In this document: positions 6,818-14,338 of the stretch, in pieces | Layout: every line of letters starts with the position of its first letter | Position numbering within the stretch: position 1 is the first letter of the stretch | DNA from: CAZEJK01 sp964512045 | GTDB lineage: Bacteria > Acidobacteriota > Thermoanaerobaculia > Thermoanaerobaculales > Sulfomarinibacteraceae | Direction: 5' to 3' | DNA length: 14,529 bases | NCBI GenBank assembly: GCA_964512045.1 | Contig: CAZEJK010000131.1 | Coordinates: 1-14,529, forward strand | Notes under the pieces: generated by a model | The model's input: the letters and a program-made list of their open reading frames with translations, nothing else | Databases searched by the model: none | What the model was told of the DNA's origin: nothing | Program-made: the position numbers and the translations under genes

Positions 6818-8458
6818 ATGAGAGCATCCGCCCGATGGGCGATTATCACTGTCACCCTGATCATTGCCACCAGCGTGCTCGTCGGCAGCATCTTTGGTGA
6901 GCGATCGCTCGGCTCCTCAGAGGAGGCGGTCGTCTCACGCGCGGCGCGCGTTGTCCTGACGGCCATGGAGTGGCTTCCGAGCGAGCGCACTGCCGACGAG
7001 ATGGTGTACGACGGAGTCGACGGGATGCTGGAGACCCTCGATCCACACTCGAACTTCCTGCGTCCGTCGTCGTTCAAGAAGATGCGCGAGCGTCAGGAAG
7101 GCTCGTTCTTCGGCGTCGGGATCATCATCTCCCGTCGGGTCGGCCAGGTCACCGTCATTGCCCCCATCGATGGAACACCGGCAGCCGGCAAGGGTCTCCG
7201 AGCGGGCGACGTGATCAGCGCGGTGGACAATACCGAGACCGAGAGCCTCTCGCTCGACGAAGTTGTCGAGCTCGTACGCGGCCCCGAGGGAAGCGAGGTC
7301 ACATTGACCATCGCTCGGCCGGGCTTCTCCGAGCCGCTGGAGGTGACGATCGAGCGGGCTCGAATCCCAACCAACTCGGTACGCTTCGCGTTCATGCTCA
7401 GGCCCGGCGTTGGCTACATCCGTCTGTCCGACTTCTCCAACACCAGTGAACGTGAGGTAAGGCAGGCGATCACCCAGCTGACAGCAGCCGGCATGGAACG
7501 GCTCCTGTTCGACCTGCGCGACAACCCTGGCGGAACCCTCGACGCTGCCGTCGGAGTCTCGGACCTGTTCTTGAATGAGGGCCAGCTGATTGTCTCGACC
7601 CGCGGACGTACTCCAGATAGCGTCACCACCATCGAGGCTCCTGGCAAGGACGGTGGTTTCGCGGGACCGCTCGTTATTCTCGTCAACCCGGGCTCGGCCT
7701 CCGCGTCAGAGATCGTCGCTGGCGCTGTCCAGGACCATGATCGCGGTCTGATCGTCGGCGAGGTAACCTGGGGCAAGGGTCTGGTGCAAACGGTGTACAC
7801 CGTGCGGGACGCAGGCCTCGCGTTGACCACAGCTCGCTACTACACGCCATCGGGGCGCTGTATTCAGCGCGACTACGAGTCGTTTATTGACTACATCACC
7901 CACCGAAACGCAGAGGATGAGACCGAAGGCTCGGATGACACCTACTCCACGGATGCCGGCCGCACCGTGTCGGGAGGCGGCGGCATCGCACCGGATCTCA
8001 CCGTGCCGGCCCAGGAGCTACCGGAGGCAGCAGTACGGCTCTACAGCCGGTCAGCGTACTTCCGCTTCGCGGTCCGCATCGCTCAGGACATCGCCGAAGA
8101 GAACCGCTCAGAGTGGGCGCGCCAGCTCAGGTTTGATGAGGCTCTGTTGGAGAGGTTCTGGGCGTTCATCGAGTCCGAGGAGCTGCTGGATCCCGAGGAC
8201 CTGAATGCGGCGCGCACCGATGAGGAGGTCATTGACGCTGCCAGCAGGGCGGTTCGCGTGGAAGCGTTGAACCTCGCCGTCGATCTCGAGGCGGGCTACC
8301 GATTGGCCATCGAAGGCGACCATCAGGTCCGCGAGGCCCTGCAGGCCATGTCTGAAGCCGACGCTCTGTGGGAGGCGTGGGGTGAGGACCAAGGCCTCGA
8401 TCTGACCGAGCTCGCACCGGTACCACACGACATCGTCGAGCAGGCGCTCATTCAGTAG
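6818..8458 (+). CDS. S41-family (CtpA/Tsp-type) carboxyl-terminal processing protease
   Basis: A 546-residue serine protease of the C-terminal processing family, which trims or degrades envelope proteins using a Ser-Lys dyad. Residues about 8-24 form a signal anchor or signal peptide (WAIITVTLIIATSVLVG). A helical N-terminal part carries the family's LDPHSNFL (74-81). A PDZ domain spans about 93-180, and the S41 core about 190-345. The nucleophile is S295 in PGSASASE, with K320 in WGKG 25 residues later, the standard spacing, and Q324 the usual third residue. The tail (about 400-546) is helical and charged. ATG 6818 is chosen for GGGAGG 7 nt upstream and because the signal segment follows at once; in-frame codons back to 6728 would bury it. 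There is no twin-arginine motif, so export is probably by Sec. Divergent from tatA. Confidence 0.93.
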   Translation: MRASARWAIITVTLIIATSVLVGSIFGERSLGSSEEAVVSRAARVVLTAMEWLPSERTADEMVYDGVDGMLETLDPHSNFLRPSSFKKMRERQEGSFFGVGIIISRRVGQVTVIAPIDGTPAAGKGLRAGDVISAVDNTETESLSLDEVVELVRGPEGSEVTLTIARPGFSEPLEVTIERARIPTNSVRFAFMLRPGVGYIRLSDFSNTSEREVRQAITQLTAAGMERLLFDLRDNPGGTLDAAVGVSDLFLNEGQLIVSTRGRTPDSVTTIEAPGKDGGFAGPLVILVNPGSASASEIVAGAVQDHDRGLIVGEVTWGKGLVQTVYTVRDAGLALTTARYYTPSGRCIQRDYESFIDYITHRNAEDETEGSDDTYSTDAGRTVSGGGGIAPDLTVPAQELPEAAVRLYSRSAYFRFAVRIAQDIAEENRSEWARQLRFDEALLERFWAFIESEELLDPEDLNAARTDEEVIDAASRAVRVEALNLAVDLEAGYRLAIEGDHQVREALQAMSEADALWEAWGEDQGLDLTELAPVPHDIVEQALIQ

Positions 8459-8507
8459 GGCTCCCCGCTTCCTCTGCGCCGGAGCCGCCCCGAGCGCGGC
8501 CGACTCT

Positions 8508-9392
8508 TCAGGTGATCGCCGCGAGGACCCGCTCCAGCTCCGCAATGACGGCCTCAACCGGGGTGCTCGCGAGCTCCGGCAAGAGCGCGTCCAGCCGCCG
8601 GTCGCGGCCACGAACCCAGCGCAGTGCACTGCGGACACTGAGGGTCGATCCCTCGCGACGGAGCACCGCCACGCTCCATGCCAGGAGGTGACGATCGAAT
8701 GCGATCAGATCGGAGCGGCGGTTGATACCGGCGGCGTAGCCGCACAGGTGGTGGAGATCATCGAACAGAGCAGAAAGCTCCTCCGAATCCGGGGAGCTCG
8801 TCTTCACCTGATCGATACGATCGCGAACCTGATGGAACAGGACCTGCTCGTCGAGACGCACCGCAGTAAACCGTGGGTGGTCGATGACCTCTCTGAGTGC
8901 GTCGCTCGCCACGTGGAGCCAGGCCTGCGCATCCCCCTCTTCGAGCGTGCTCGTGCCGGCCTCGAGCTGGTCGCGCAGCTCGGTGATCAGTCTTCGAACA
9001 TCCAGGGCATCCGACACCGCTGGGTCTTCAGGCGTCGGCGGCAAGCTGTCCGCGAGCCCCTGATTTTCCTCAAGCTCCGGCGCGGTTGGCCGCGCCGACG
9101 TTCTCCCGACCTCGACCCGGCTGCGCCGTGCCATGTACTCACTCGTCCGCCGCGCGAAGCCATGGAGGACGTTCTGATGGTGAAGAAGCATCAGCTCGCG
9201 AGCTGTCTCCACGTCGGCACGCCCGGCGCCCCGCCGGTGCAACCGGGCATCGCGACACGCCACGACCCGCCCTTCGTGGAAGACCGTGGTTCGTACGCGA
9301 AGCTCCCCGGCATCCACGAGCTCCGTCTGCACCTGGTACGCCTGGCCGACAATGTCGACACTCTCGATAACGCCCCACTCATGATCCGCCAC
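8508..9392 (-). CDS. Hypothetical protein, two-part, cytoplasmic
   Basis: I do not recognise a named family. The predicted 294-residue product has no signal peptide or membrane segment. Residues 1 to about 55 alternate like beta strands (AYQVQTELV, ELRVRTTVFHEGRVV), followed by a helix with ETARELMLLHHQNVLHGF (about 62-80). A polar, Pro/Glu-rich linker covers about 92-128. The remainder is almost wholly alpha-helical and charged. The frame stays open to 9572, but the upstream part is Arg/Cys-rich and unlike protein. GTG 9392 follows a G-rich stretch (GGGGGGCGAG) that could serve as ribosome binding site; this start is a judgement. It lies downstream of tpx on the same strand (184-bp gap) and converges with the S41 gene. 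Codon use and length support a real gene. Confidence 0.7.
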   Translation of the reverse strand: MADHEWGVIESVDIVGQAYQVQTELVDAGELRVRTTVFHEGRVVACRDARLHRRGAGRADVETARELMLLHHQNVLHGFARRTSEYMARRSRVEVGRTSARPTAPELEENQGLADSLPPTPEDPAVSDALDVRRLITELRDQLEAGTSTLEEGDAQAWLHVASDALREVIDHPRFTAVRLDEQVLFHQVRDRIDQVKTSSPDSEELSALFDDLHHLCGYAAGINRRSDLIAFDRHLLAWSVAVLRREGSTLSVRSALRWVRGRDRRLDALLPELASTPVEAVIAELERVLAAIT

Positions 9393-9509
9393 GGCTCGCC
9401 CCCCTGTCGACCACGTTCGATCGCACGAGCACGCAGGGTGGACGGCCGTGCGGCACGAACACCCTGCCCTGACCCTGGTCACTTCCGATCGAGCGGATCC
9501 CAACCAGCG

Positions 9510-9541
9510 ATGCTCCGCAGCATACTGCCGGTTGTCACCGG
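9510..9541. repeat. Two adjacent small hairpins downstream of tpx
   Basis: ATGCT-CCGC-AGCAT (9510-9523) and CCGGT-TGTC-ACCGG (9528-9541) are two perfect 5-bp stems with 4-nt loops, 4 bp apart, 36 nt beyond the tpx stop on the minus strand. They could slow or end tpx transcription before the hypothetical gene. The stems are short and no T-run follows, so this is only suggestive. Confidence 0.3.
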
Positions 9542-9576
9542 GAACGTCAAATGTCGGCATGCGCCTGGGCAAGCCC

Positions 9577-10077
9577 TTAGCGCAGAGCAGCCAGGGCGCT
9601 CTCGTAGTCGGGCTCCTGGGCGATCTCGGGCACGAGCTGGGAGTGCACCACCCGATCGGCCTCGTCCAGAACGAGCACCGCCCGCGCCGTCAACCCGGCG
9701 AGCGGGCCATCGATAAGCTGCACGCCGTAGTCGGTACCGAACGACTGATCGCGAAACGTCGACAGCGGCACCACATTCTCGATACCCTCTGTCGTGCAGA
9801 ACCGCTGCTGCGCGAACGGCAGGTCGCCTGATACAACCAACACCACGGTGTTGTCCAGTGACGCCGCCGCCTCGTTGAACTGGCGGGCCTGCGCTGCACA
9901 CACCGGAGTATCGAGGCTCGGCACGATATTGAGGACCTTCTTGCGCCCTGCGAAGCTCCCCAGGGCCCTCTCCTGAAGATCAGTCCCCGGCAACGAGAAG
10001 TCCGGGGCCATGTCGCCCACCTTGGGCAGCTCACCGCTGGTGTGGATCTCGTTTCCCTTCAACGTCACGGTTGCCAC
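9577..10077 (-). CDS. tpx: Thiol peroxidase (Tpx, atypical 2-Cys peroxiredoxin)
   Basis: Reduces hydrogen peroxide and organic hydroperoxides, drawing electrons from thioredoxin; normally periplasmic or cytoplasmic depending on species, and without a signal peptide here. The 166-residue product is almost exactly the E. coli length. The peroxidatic cysteine is C60 in SLDTPVCAAQARQFN, with T57 three residues before it, and the resolving cysteine is C94 in RFCTTEGI, the same 34-residue separation as in known Tpx. R132 (GLTARAV) is the conserved active-site arginine. The start is GTG 10077, preceded by GAGGTG 4-5 nt upstream; an out-of-frame ATG overlaps it. Upstream it faces cutA across 325 bp that hold two overlapping palindromes. 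No OxyR or PerR gene is visible nearby. Confidence 0.96.
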   Translation of the reverse strand: MATVTLKGNEIHTSGELPKVGDMAPDFSLPGTDLQERALGSFAGRKKVLNIVPSLDTPVCAAQARQFNEAAASLDNTVVLVVSGDLPFAQQRFCTTEGIENVVPLSTFRDQSFGTDYGVQLIDGPLAGLTARAVLVLDEADRVVHSQLVPEIAQEPDYESALAALR

Positions 10078-10402
10078 ATATCACCTCACTATTCCTTGTT
10101 CTCTCTCGCATCTCGGGATAGTTGGGGCAGCATCAGCGTGCCCCTGTCTGCAGATCGTGTTCTGTCGCAGGTTCTGAAGCCTTCAGAAGGCGTCTTCCTC
10201 TCCGTATAGCAGCTCCGGTCGTTCATTGACCGCGCGTCTCTTCGCAGAGAACCGTTTCGCCAGGGGTCTCATTTCCTCCGCCCCGTCCCCGAACCCACTC
10301 CGTGCCAGATCCGAGCTACGATGTGATCAGGCCGCAACCGACCGGCGTCCCAACGATCTGTCGGCATGTCCCGAGACCGGATGCAGCCCAAGGGAGATCA
10401 TC
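10078..10402. other. Divergent intergenic region tpx / cutA
   Basis: 325 bp without a convincing gene. It must hold the promoters of tpx (leftward) and cutA (rightward), but I could not find a -35/-10 pair good enough to report for either. An in-frame extension of cutA runs back to 10226, but it is a Pro/Arg/Ser-rich shadow with no ribosome binding site. The notable content is the palindrome pair at 10172-10191. Confidence 0.6.
10172..10191. promoter_or_regulatory. Two overlapping palindromes, operator-like
   Basis: TTCTGAAG-C-CTTCAGAA (10172-10188, 8-bp arms) and GCCTTC-A-GAAGGC (10179-10191, 6-bp arms) share bases, so the DNA offers two offset dyads or two mutually exclusive hairpins. The site is 95-115 bp upstream of the tpx start and more than 200 bp from cutA. 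A redox or metal regulator site is one reading; a transcribed structure is another. No T-run follows on either strand. Confidence 0.4.
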
Positions 10403-10765
10403 ATGGCCAATAGCTCTGCGATGGAAGCCGTATCAGTCTATGTGACCGTCGGATCCCCCGAAGAGGCTCGACGGCTCGCCCGGGTCGTGGTTGGTGAACG
10501 TCTCGCAGCATGTGTCAACGTGTTCGACTCCGTGACGTCTGTCTTCCGGTGGAACGAGGCGATCGAGGAGGAGTCCGAGACCGTGCTGATCGCGAAGTGC
10601 TCGTCAGCGTCCGTAGAGCAGCTCAAGGAGCGAGTGCTCGAGCTGCATCCCTACGACTGCCCGTGCATCGTGGTCTGGCCGATCGTTGATGGGCACGAGC
10701 CGTACCTTCACTGGGTACGAGAGGAGTGCGCCGACCAACGCGGCCGCGGGCCGCAACCAAAGTAA
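10403..10765 (+). CDS. cutA: CutA1 divalent-cation tolerance protein
   Basis: A small cytoplasmic trimer-forming protein of the CutA1 family, linked in E. coli to copper and other divalent-metal tolerance, though its biochemical role is unsettled. The 120-residue product shows the family signatures: VYVTVGSPEEARRLAR near the N-terminus (12-27), LAACVNVFDSVTSVFRWNEAI (34-54, with the conserved Cys37 and the Tyr/Phe-x-W strand), ETVLIAKC (59-66) and LHPYDCPCIVVWPI (81-94). ATG 10403 is preferred over upstream in-frame starts because AGGGAG lies 6 nt before it and the protein begins at the usual distance from the first strand. It is monocistronic, divergent from tpx and convergent with the hybrid kinase. 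The tail (DQRGRGPQPK) is variable in the family. Confidence 0.95.
   Translation: MANSSAMEAVSVYVTVGSPEEARRLARVVVGERLAACVNVFDSVTSVFRWNEAIEEESETVLIAKCSSASVEQLKERVLELHPYDCPCIVVWPIVDGHEPYLHWVREECADQRGRGPQPK
10740..10754. terminator. GC-rich hairpin at the 3' end of cutA
   Basis: GCGGCC-GCG-GGCCGC, a perfect 6-bp all-GC stem with a 3-nt loop, ends 8 nt before the cutA stop codon triplet. It could aid termination at the end of cutA, but it lies inside the coding sequence and no T-run follows, so a chance GC-rich match is possible. Confidence 0.25.
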
Positions 10766-10803
10766 TGCTCCGAAGGTGCCGGTCCCAGTCCCGGCCCCGA
10801 TAA

Positions 10804-10830
10804 CCGGTTCCCGGCCATCCGGTTCCCGGC
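10804..10830. repeat. 15-bp-period tandem repeat between cutA and the hybrid kinase
   Basis: CCGGTTCCCGGC occurs twice exactly (10804-10815 and 10819-10830), separated by CAT, after a decayed third copy (GCCGGTCCCAGTCCCGGC, about 10779-10796). It fills the space between two genes that end towards each other. Likely a small slippage-prone tandem; it might vary in copy number between strains. Confidence 0.6.
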
Positions 10831-10943
10831 GGATGCCCCGAGCTTTCGAAGATCTGGGATGCTCGAGACGCCAACGCGGCCGAGTCAGCTGGACAATGGC
10901 GATCCGCTATCACGTCTGCTCATCGATCCGGCTCCGTGGTCCC

Positions 10944-12890
10944 CTACACCCGGCTCTCGCCATCGAGCGCAGCACGAACTGCGTGCAACAGCTGCCGCGC
11001 CGCGTACGGCTTTTCGAGCAGCTGGACTCCGTCAGTCACCATGAAGTCCGTCCGGAGTCCGCCGGCAGGATATCCGCTCGCAAACACCACCGGGAGGTCG
11101 AACCGTTGCGCGCGAAGACGGTCGGCAACCGCCGGTCCGTCCAGGCGCGGCATGACCACGTCGAGCACCGCGATATCGATCGTGTCGGCGTTCGCTGCGT
11201 ACAGCTGGAGGGCCTCCTCGCCGTCGGATGCGGCCAGAACCTGATATCCGAACCTGCAGAGAATCTCCTTGGCCACTGCACGAACCTGTGCATCGTCTTC
11301 TGCCAGCAGCACCAGCTCCGTTCCCCCTGGAGCGGGGAAATCGGACGCTCTCGCGGGATACCTGACATCTCGCTCGTCGGTCGGCAAGTAGACCTCGATC
11401 GTGGTCCCTTTGCCGACCTCGCTGAGGATCTGAATCAGGCCCTCATGCTGCTGCACGATGCCGTACACCGTCGAGAGGCCCAGGCCCGTGCCCTGGCCGG
11501 TCGGCTTGGTCGTGAAGAACGGCTCGAACACCTTGTCCTGAATCTCCTCAGGAATGCCACAGCCGGCATCTGTAACCCGGATGCACGCGAACTCACCGGT
11601 ACGTGCCCAGGTGTTTCCTGCACAGAAGGCATCGTCGAGCACACACCGCTCGACAGACACCATGAGCCGTCCACCTCCTGGCATCGCATCGCGGGCGTTG
11701 ACACACAGATTGACCAGAACCTGCTCCAGTTGGCCGCGGTCTGCAGTCACCACCACCGGTTCTTCCGGCTGGCTGCAGCGCAGCTCGATATGGTCGCCGA
11801 TGAGCCGATCGAGCATGCCCGCCAGGGAGTGGACGACGTCGTCGACTGCAACTGGGCGGAGCTGTAATACCTGCCGTCTGCCGAACGCGAGCAGCTGGCG
11901 AGTCAATGTCGTCGCCCGCTCGATCCCACGTCTGATCTCGACGGTCAAAGCTCGCCGTCCGTCGTCTTCGGCCAGCTGCGATGCGAGGAGCTCGGAGTAC
12001 CCGGACACAGCCTGCAAGATGTTGTTGAAGTCGTGCGCGATGCCCCCTGCCAGCTGACCGATCGCCTCCAGCTTCTGAGAATGTCGGAGCTGCGCCTCGA
12101 CATCACGCAGCGCCTGCTCAGACTCGCGACGCGCGGTGATATCGCTGATGAAGCCTTCGAGAACAGGCGTCGCGCGGTCCGCGACCGGCACGGCCCGACC
12201 GCGCTCCCAGACCCACCGTTCCTGGCCGTCGCGACGGAGCAGTCGGTACTCCAGCTCGAAAGGACCGCCGCTCTCGACGGCCTTCTGCACCTCGCGCCAC
12301 ACCATCTCCCGGTCGTCCGGATGGACCAGGTCACCGTACTCGACCGTTCCCTCTCCCGAAATCTCGTCGGGGGCATACCCTGTCAACTGTCGGACGCCTT
12401 CGCTGACGATCTGCATTGGCCAGCCCGGAGCATTGCGGCACCGGTATGCCATTCCCGGCAAGTTATCCATCAGCGTTCGCAAACGCCGCTCGCTCTCGGC
12501 CAACGCCAGCCGGGTCCGACGGTGCTCGGTGGTGTCGACGGCGATGGTGAGCACCGCAGGCTCTCCCCCATGGGCCATGGCTTTTGCTGTCATATCGAAC
12601 CAGAACGGCTCACCGGACTTGCGTTGCCCTTTGACCTCGTAACGGTTGACGACGTCTTCACCACGCAGGCGCGCTTGAGCCCGTTGGAGTACGAGGTCTC
12701 TCATCTCGGGAGCAACGATCTCGAGGGGCGAGAGCTGTTCGGCCTCGGCACGGCTGTAGCCAGTGGTCTTCTCCCACTCTGGATTAACGTACAGGAATCG
12801 CTCCGTGGTCTGGATAGAGATCGCCACCGGTGCGAACTCCGCCAGGGTGCGGATCGTTGCCTCCAGTGCCGCATCGTCAGATCGGGTCAC
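10944..12890 (-). CDS. Hybrid sensor histidine kinase (PAS-PAS-HisKA-HATPase-receiver)
   Basis: A predicted cytoplasmic sensor kinase of about 648 residues with no membrane segment. Order: PAS domain (about 15-125, including YVNPEWEKTTGYSR), a second PAS (about 135-255, with GDLVHPDDR), HisKA with phospho-accepting H286 in GGIAHDFNNIL (the HDFNN subtype), ATPase domain with N-box N398 (VNARDAMP), D441 (DAGCGIP), F-box EPFFTTK and GTGLGL, then a C-terminal receiver (about 525-645) with acidic E531-D533, phospho-acceptor D577 (VLDVVMP) and K627. It senses a soluble or redox cue and autophosphorylates. No DNA-binding output is attached and no partner regulator lies nearby, so it is an orphan. 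The start is uncertain: the frame opens at GTG 12902, ATG 12896 is possible, and GTG 12890 is chosen because GTGAGG lies 6 nt upstream. Confidence 0.93.
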   Translation of the reverse strand: MTRSDDAALEATIRTLAEFAPVAISIQTTERFLYVNPEWEKTTGYSRAEAEQLSPLEIVAPEMRDLVLQRAQARLRGEDVVNRYEVKGQRKSGEPFWFDMTAKAMAHGGEPAVLTIAVDTTEHRRTRLALAESERRLRTLMDNLPGMAYRCRNAPGWPMQIVSEGVRQLTGYAPDEISGEGTVEYGDLVHPDDREMVWREVQKAVESGGPFELEYRLLRRDGQERWVWERGRAVPVADRATPVLEGFISDITARRESEQALRDVEAQLRHSQKLEAIGQLAGGIAHDFNNILQAVSGYSELLASQLAEDDGRRALTVEIRRGIERATTLTRQLLAFGRRQVLQLRPVAVDDVVHSLAGMLDRLIGDHIELRCSQPEEPVVVTADRGQLEQVLVNLCVNARDAMPGGGRLMVSVERCVLDDAFCAGNTWARTGEFACIRVTDAGCGIPEEIQDKVFEPFFTTKPTGQGTGLGLSTVYGIVQQHEGLIQILSEVGKGTTIEVYLPTDERDVRYPARASDFPAPGGTELVLLAEDDAQVRAVAKEILCRFGYQVLAASDGEEALQLYAANADTIDIAVLDVVMPRLDGPAVADRLRAQRFDLPVVFASGYPAGGLRTDFMVTDGVQLLEKPYAARQLLHAVRAALDGESRV

Positions 12891-12904
12891 TAACATCCTC
12901 ACCC

Positions 12905-12933
12905 AGTATGCGGGACGCTGGCCACAGCGCCAA
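12905..12933 (-). promoter_or_regulatory. Weak candidate promoter for the hybrid kinase
   Basis: On the minus strand, TTGGCG (12933-12928) and CATACT (12910-12905) are 17 bp apart. Transcription would begin near 12898, which would exclude the GTG at 12902 as start codon and fit 12896 or 12890. The -35 match is poor. Confidence 0.25.
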
Positions 12934-13025
12934 CACTCCGTGACTACGGCGAAGGAATCGCAGTCCGAGAGGCGCCGGGACAGACGATTTCGGAGTCGCC
13001 CGGCACAGGTCGCGTTCTCTGCGAC

Positions 13026-13976
13026 TCATCCCGTCAACGAGCTCGTCGCCTGTCTCATGCCGGCTCTGCTCCAGACGTCGCGCCAGGATGTCGTGACAAC
13101 CTCCATCTCGGCCAGCCGGTCGGTGAAACCCGGATCCTGCAGTAGCTCGGCCTCCCAGACCCTCTTCTGCCAGCTTCCCACCAGCTCTCGCAGCTCGCGA
13201 CTGTCGTCGGCCGGATGGACGTACAGCAGGTGCAGCCCCGCCGGAAGAGCGAGGACCTGGGCGAGAGCTGCCTCGCGGAGGGCGGCGAACGTCGGAGCGT
13301 CCGGGCACCCGAGGTACGAGCTCAGCTTCGGGCCCGGGACCGCCAGCAGCGCCTCCACCAGCTCAGGGGTGATCCAGCCCATCCGCGAGCGGTACAGTGG
13401 CAGCGTTCCTCGGGTGATCTGCGGCACCGGTACCGCAACACCGTACGCTCTCGCCAGCTCCCACCACCCCGCAAACCCGGCGGCTGACGTATAGAGCGCT
13501 CCCATGTGGCTGTCGATGTGCGTCACCTCGACCCCTGCCCCCCGGATCGCCTCCACCTGGGCGCCGACCTCCTGCAGCAGCTCCTCTGCTGTGGAGTGAG
13601 CCGCCACATCCACGACCGTCGCAAACAGCCCACCGTCGTGCGCACACAGCCCCGGTACGTCCTCCGCACGGCAGACCGGCGACCACCGGGTCGCTGGCCA
13701 CTCGGCGGTCAATGTGGCGTGCACGCCAATATCCAGCTCGGGGTGACCTGCCGCCCAGCGGGCGATCTCTCCGGCCGCTGGACACGGTGCCATGATCGAC
13801 GTGGACGATGCGTGACCTGTCTCCATCAGCCGGATCACGGCGGCGTTGGTCGATGCCGTCAGTCCTGCATCGTCGGCGTGGACGATCAGAACCCGCCGGT
13901 CGGCGCCGTAGCCGAGACGCTTGGCCCAGTTCTCGGACTCGTCCGCCAGTCGCGACTCGAGCACGCTCGCCTCCAT
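13026..13976 (-). CDS. YdjC/ChbG-family carbohydrate deacetylase
   Basis: Predicted 316-residue cytoplasmic protein of the YdjC/ChbG family, metal-dependent enzymes that remove acetyl groups from N-acetylated sugars such as chito-oligosaccharides. Visible metal and active-site motifs: VHADDAGLT (32-40, D35 and D36), GVHATLT (84-90, H86), THIDSHMGALY (152-162, H153 and H157) and YVHPADDS (252-259, H254). The length is typical (250-320). ATG 13976 follows AGGGGAG 6 nt upstream. No sugar transporter, kinase or hydrolase lies beside it, so its substrate cannot be inferred from context; in many soil lineages relatives act on lipid or peptidoglycan-derived sugars. It lies 123-136 bp upstream of the hybrid kinase on the same strand and could be cotranscribed. 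The family call is strong; the substrate is unknown. Confidence 0.88.
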   Translation of the reverse strand: MEASVLESRLADESENWAKRLGYGADRRVLIVHADDAGLTASTNAAVIRLMETGHASSTSIMAPCPAAGEIARWAAGHPELDIGVHATLTAEWPATRWSPVCRAEDVPGLCAHDGGLFATVVDVAAHSTAEELLQEVGAQVEAIRGAGVEVTHIDSHMGALYTSAAGFAGWWELARAYGVAVPVPQITRGTLPLYRSRMGWITPELVEALLAVPGPKLSSYLGCPDAPTFAALREAALAQVLALPAGLHLLYVHPADDSRELRELVGSWQKRVWEAELLQDPGFTDRLAEMEVVTTSWRDVWSRAGMRQATSSLTG

Positions 13977-14046
13977 CCTGCGCTCCCCTGGCGGCGATCC
14001 TACATCAGCGACTCAAAACCCGACATCTTCGAAAATTCGAAACAAG

Positions 14047-14067
14047 GTTGAGAGTTGAGAGTTCAGA
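14047..14067. repeat. Three tandem 7-bp units
   Basis: GTTGAGA, GTTGAGA, GTTCAGA: three consecutive 7-bp units, the last with one change. Heptamer tandems of this kind occur in bacterial spacers and arise by slippage. Confidence 0.7.
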
Positions 14068-14281
14068 ATGCCTCCCGCACCTGAGCCTGCTCTGCGAGCT
14101 TCAGGCATCGAAGAGTGGTGGAGGCGCTCGCTGCAAGGGCAGATGGGTGGGCGGGGGAGCCAATACCTAACGTCTCATACCTTACAGCTACGCGGGCGCG
14201 GGATCGGCACTTTCGGAGTATCACTTTGGTTACGGCCCGCGGCCGCGTTCGTCGCTAGTCGTGAAGTCCTGCGCAAACGTG

Positions 14282-14307
14282 GTTGAATACTCGGCAGGAG
14301 ATTCAAC
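14282..14307. repeat. 7-bp inverted repeat next to the GCAAAG repeat
   Basis: GTTGAAT (14282-14288) and ATTCAAC (14301-14307) are perfect inverted copies around a 12-nt loop. The right arm overlaps the first unit of the ACGCAAAG repeat array, so the two may be parts of one element. Confidence 0.5.
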
Positions 14308-14338
14308 GCAAAGGCGCAGGGACGCAAGGACGCAAAGA
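14306..14338. repeat. Array of degenerate ACGCAAAG units
   Basis: Units ACGCAAAG, GCGCAGGG, ACGCAAGG and ACGCAAAG follow one another, the last ending at 14338. I recall very similar runs (the complement reads as repeated CTTTGCGT) in spacers of many uncultured bacteria, where they look like a dispersed intergenic element; that is memory, not a search. No function is known to me. Confidence 0.6.

Noticed and set aside
6334..7077. Upstream extension of the tatC frame to 504 codons
   Set aside because: Those residues are an out-of-frame reading of tatA and of the promoter region. The GTG overlapping the tatA stop gives a normal-length TatC.
8688..9716. 342-codon plus-strand open frame opposite the hypothetical gene and the tpx end
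   Set aside because: Crosses from one minus-strand gene into another and ends in Arg/Pro/Ala low complexity. The minus-strand frames look far more protein-like.
10686..11867. 393-codon plus-strand open frame opposite the hybrid kinase
   Set aside because: Runs from the end of cutA through antisense of conserved ATPase and receiver motifs; no start signal.
13808..14170. 120-codon plus-strand open frame spanning the start of the YdjC-type gene and the spacer
   Set aside because: Antisense to the conserved DD motif region for half its length, Arg/Pro/Ser-rich and without a ribosome binding site.
14238..14250. CCGCGGCCGCG run as a structured site
   Set aside because: Simple GC-rich self-complementarity without a defined loop or context.
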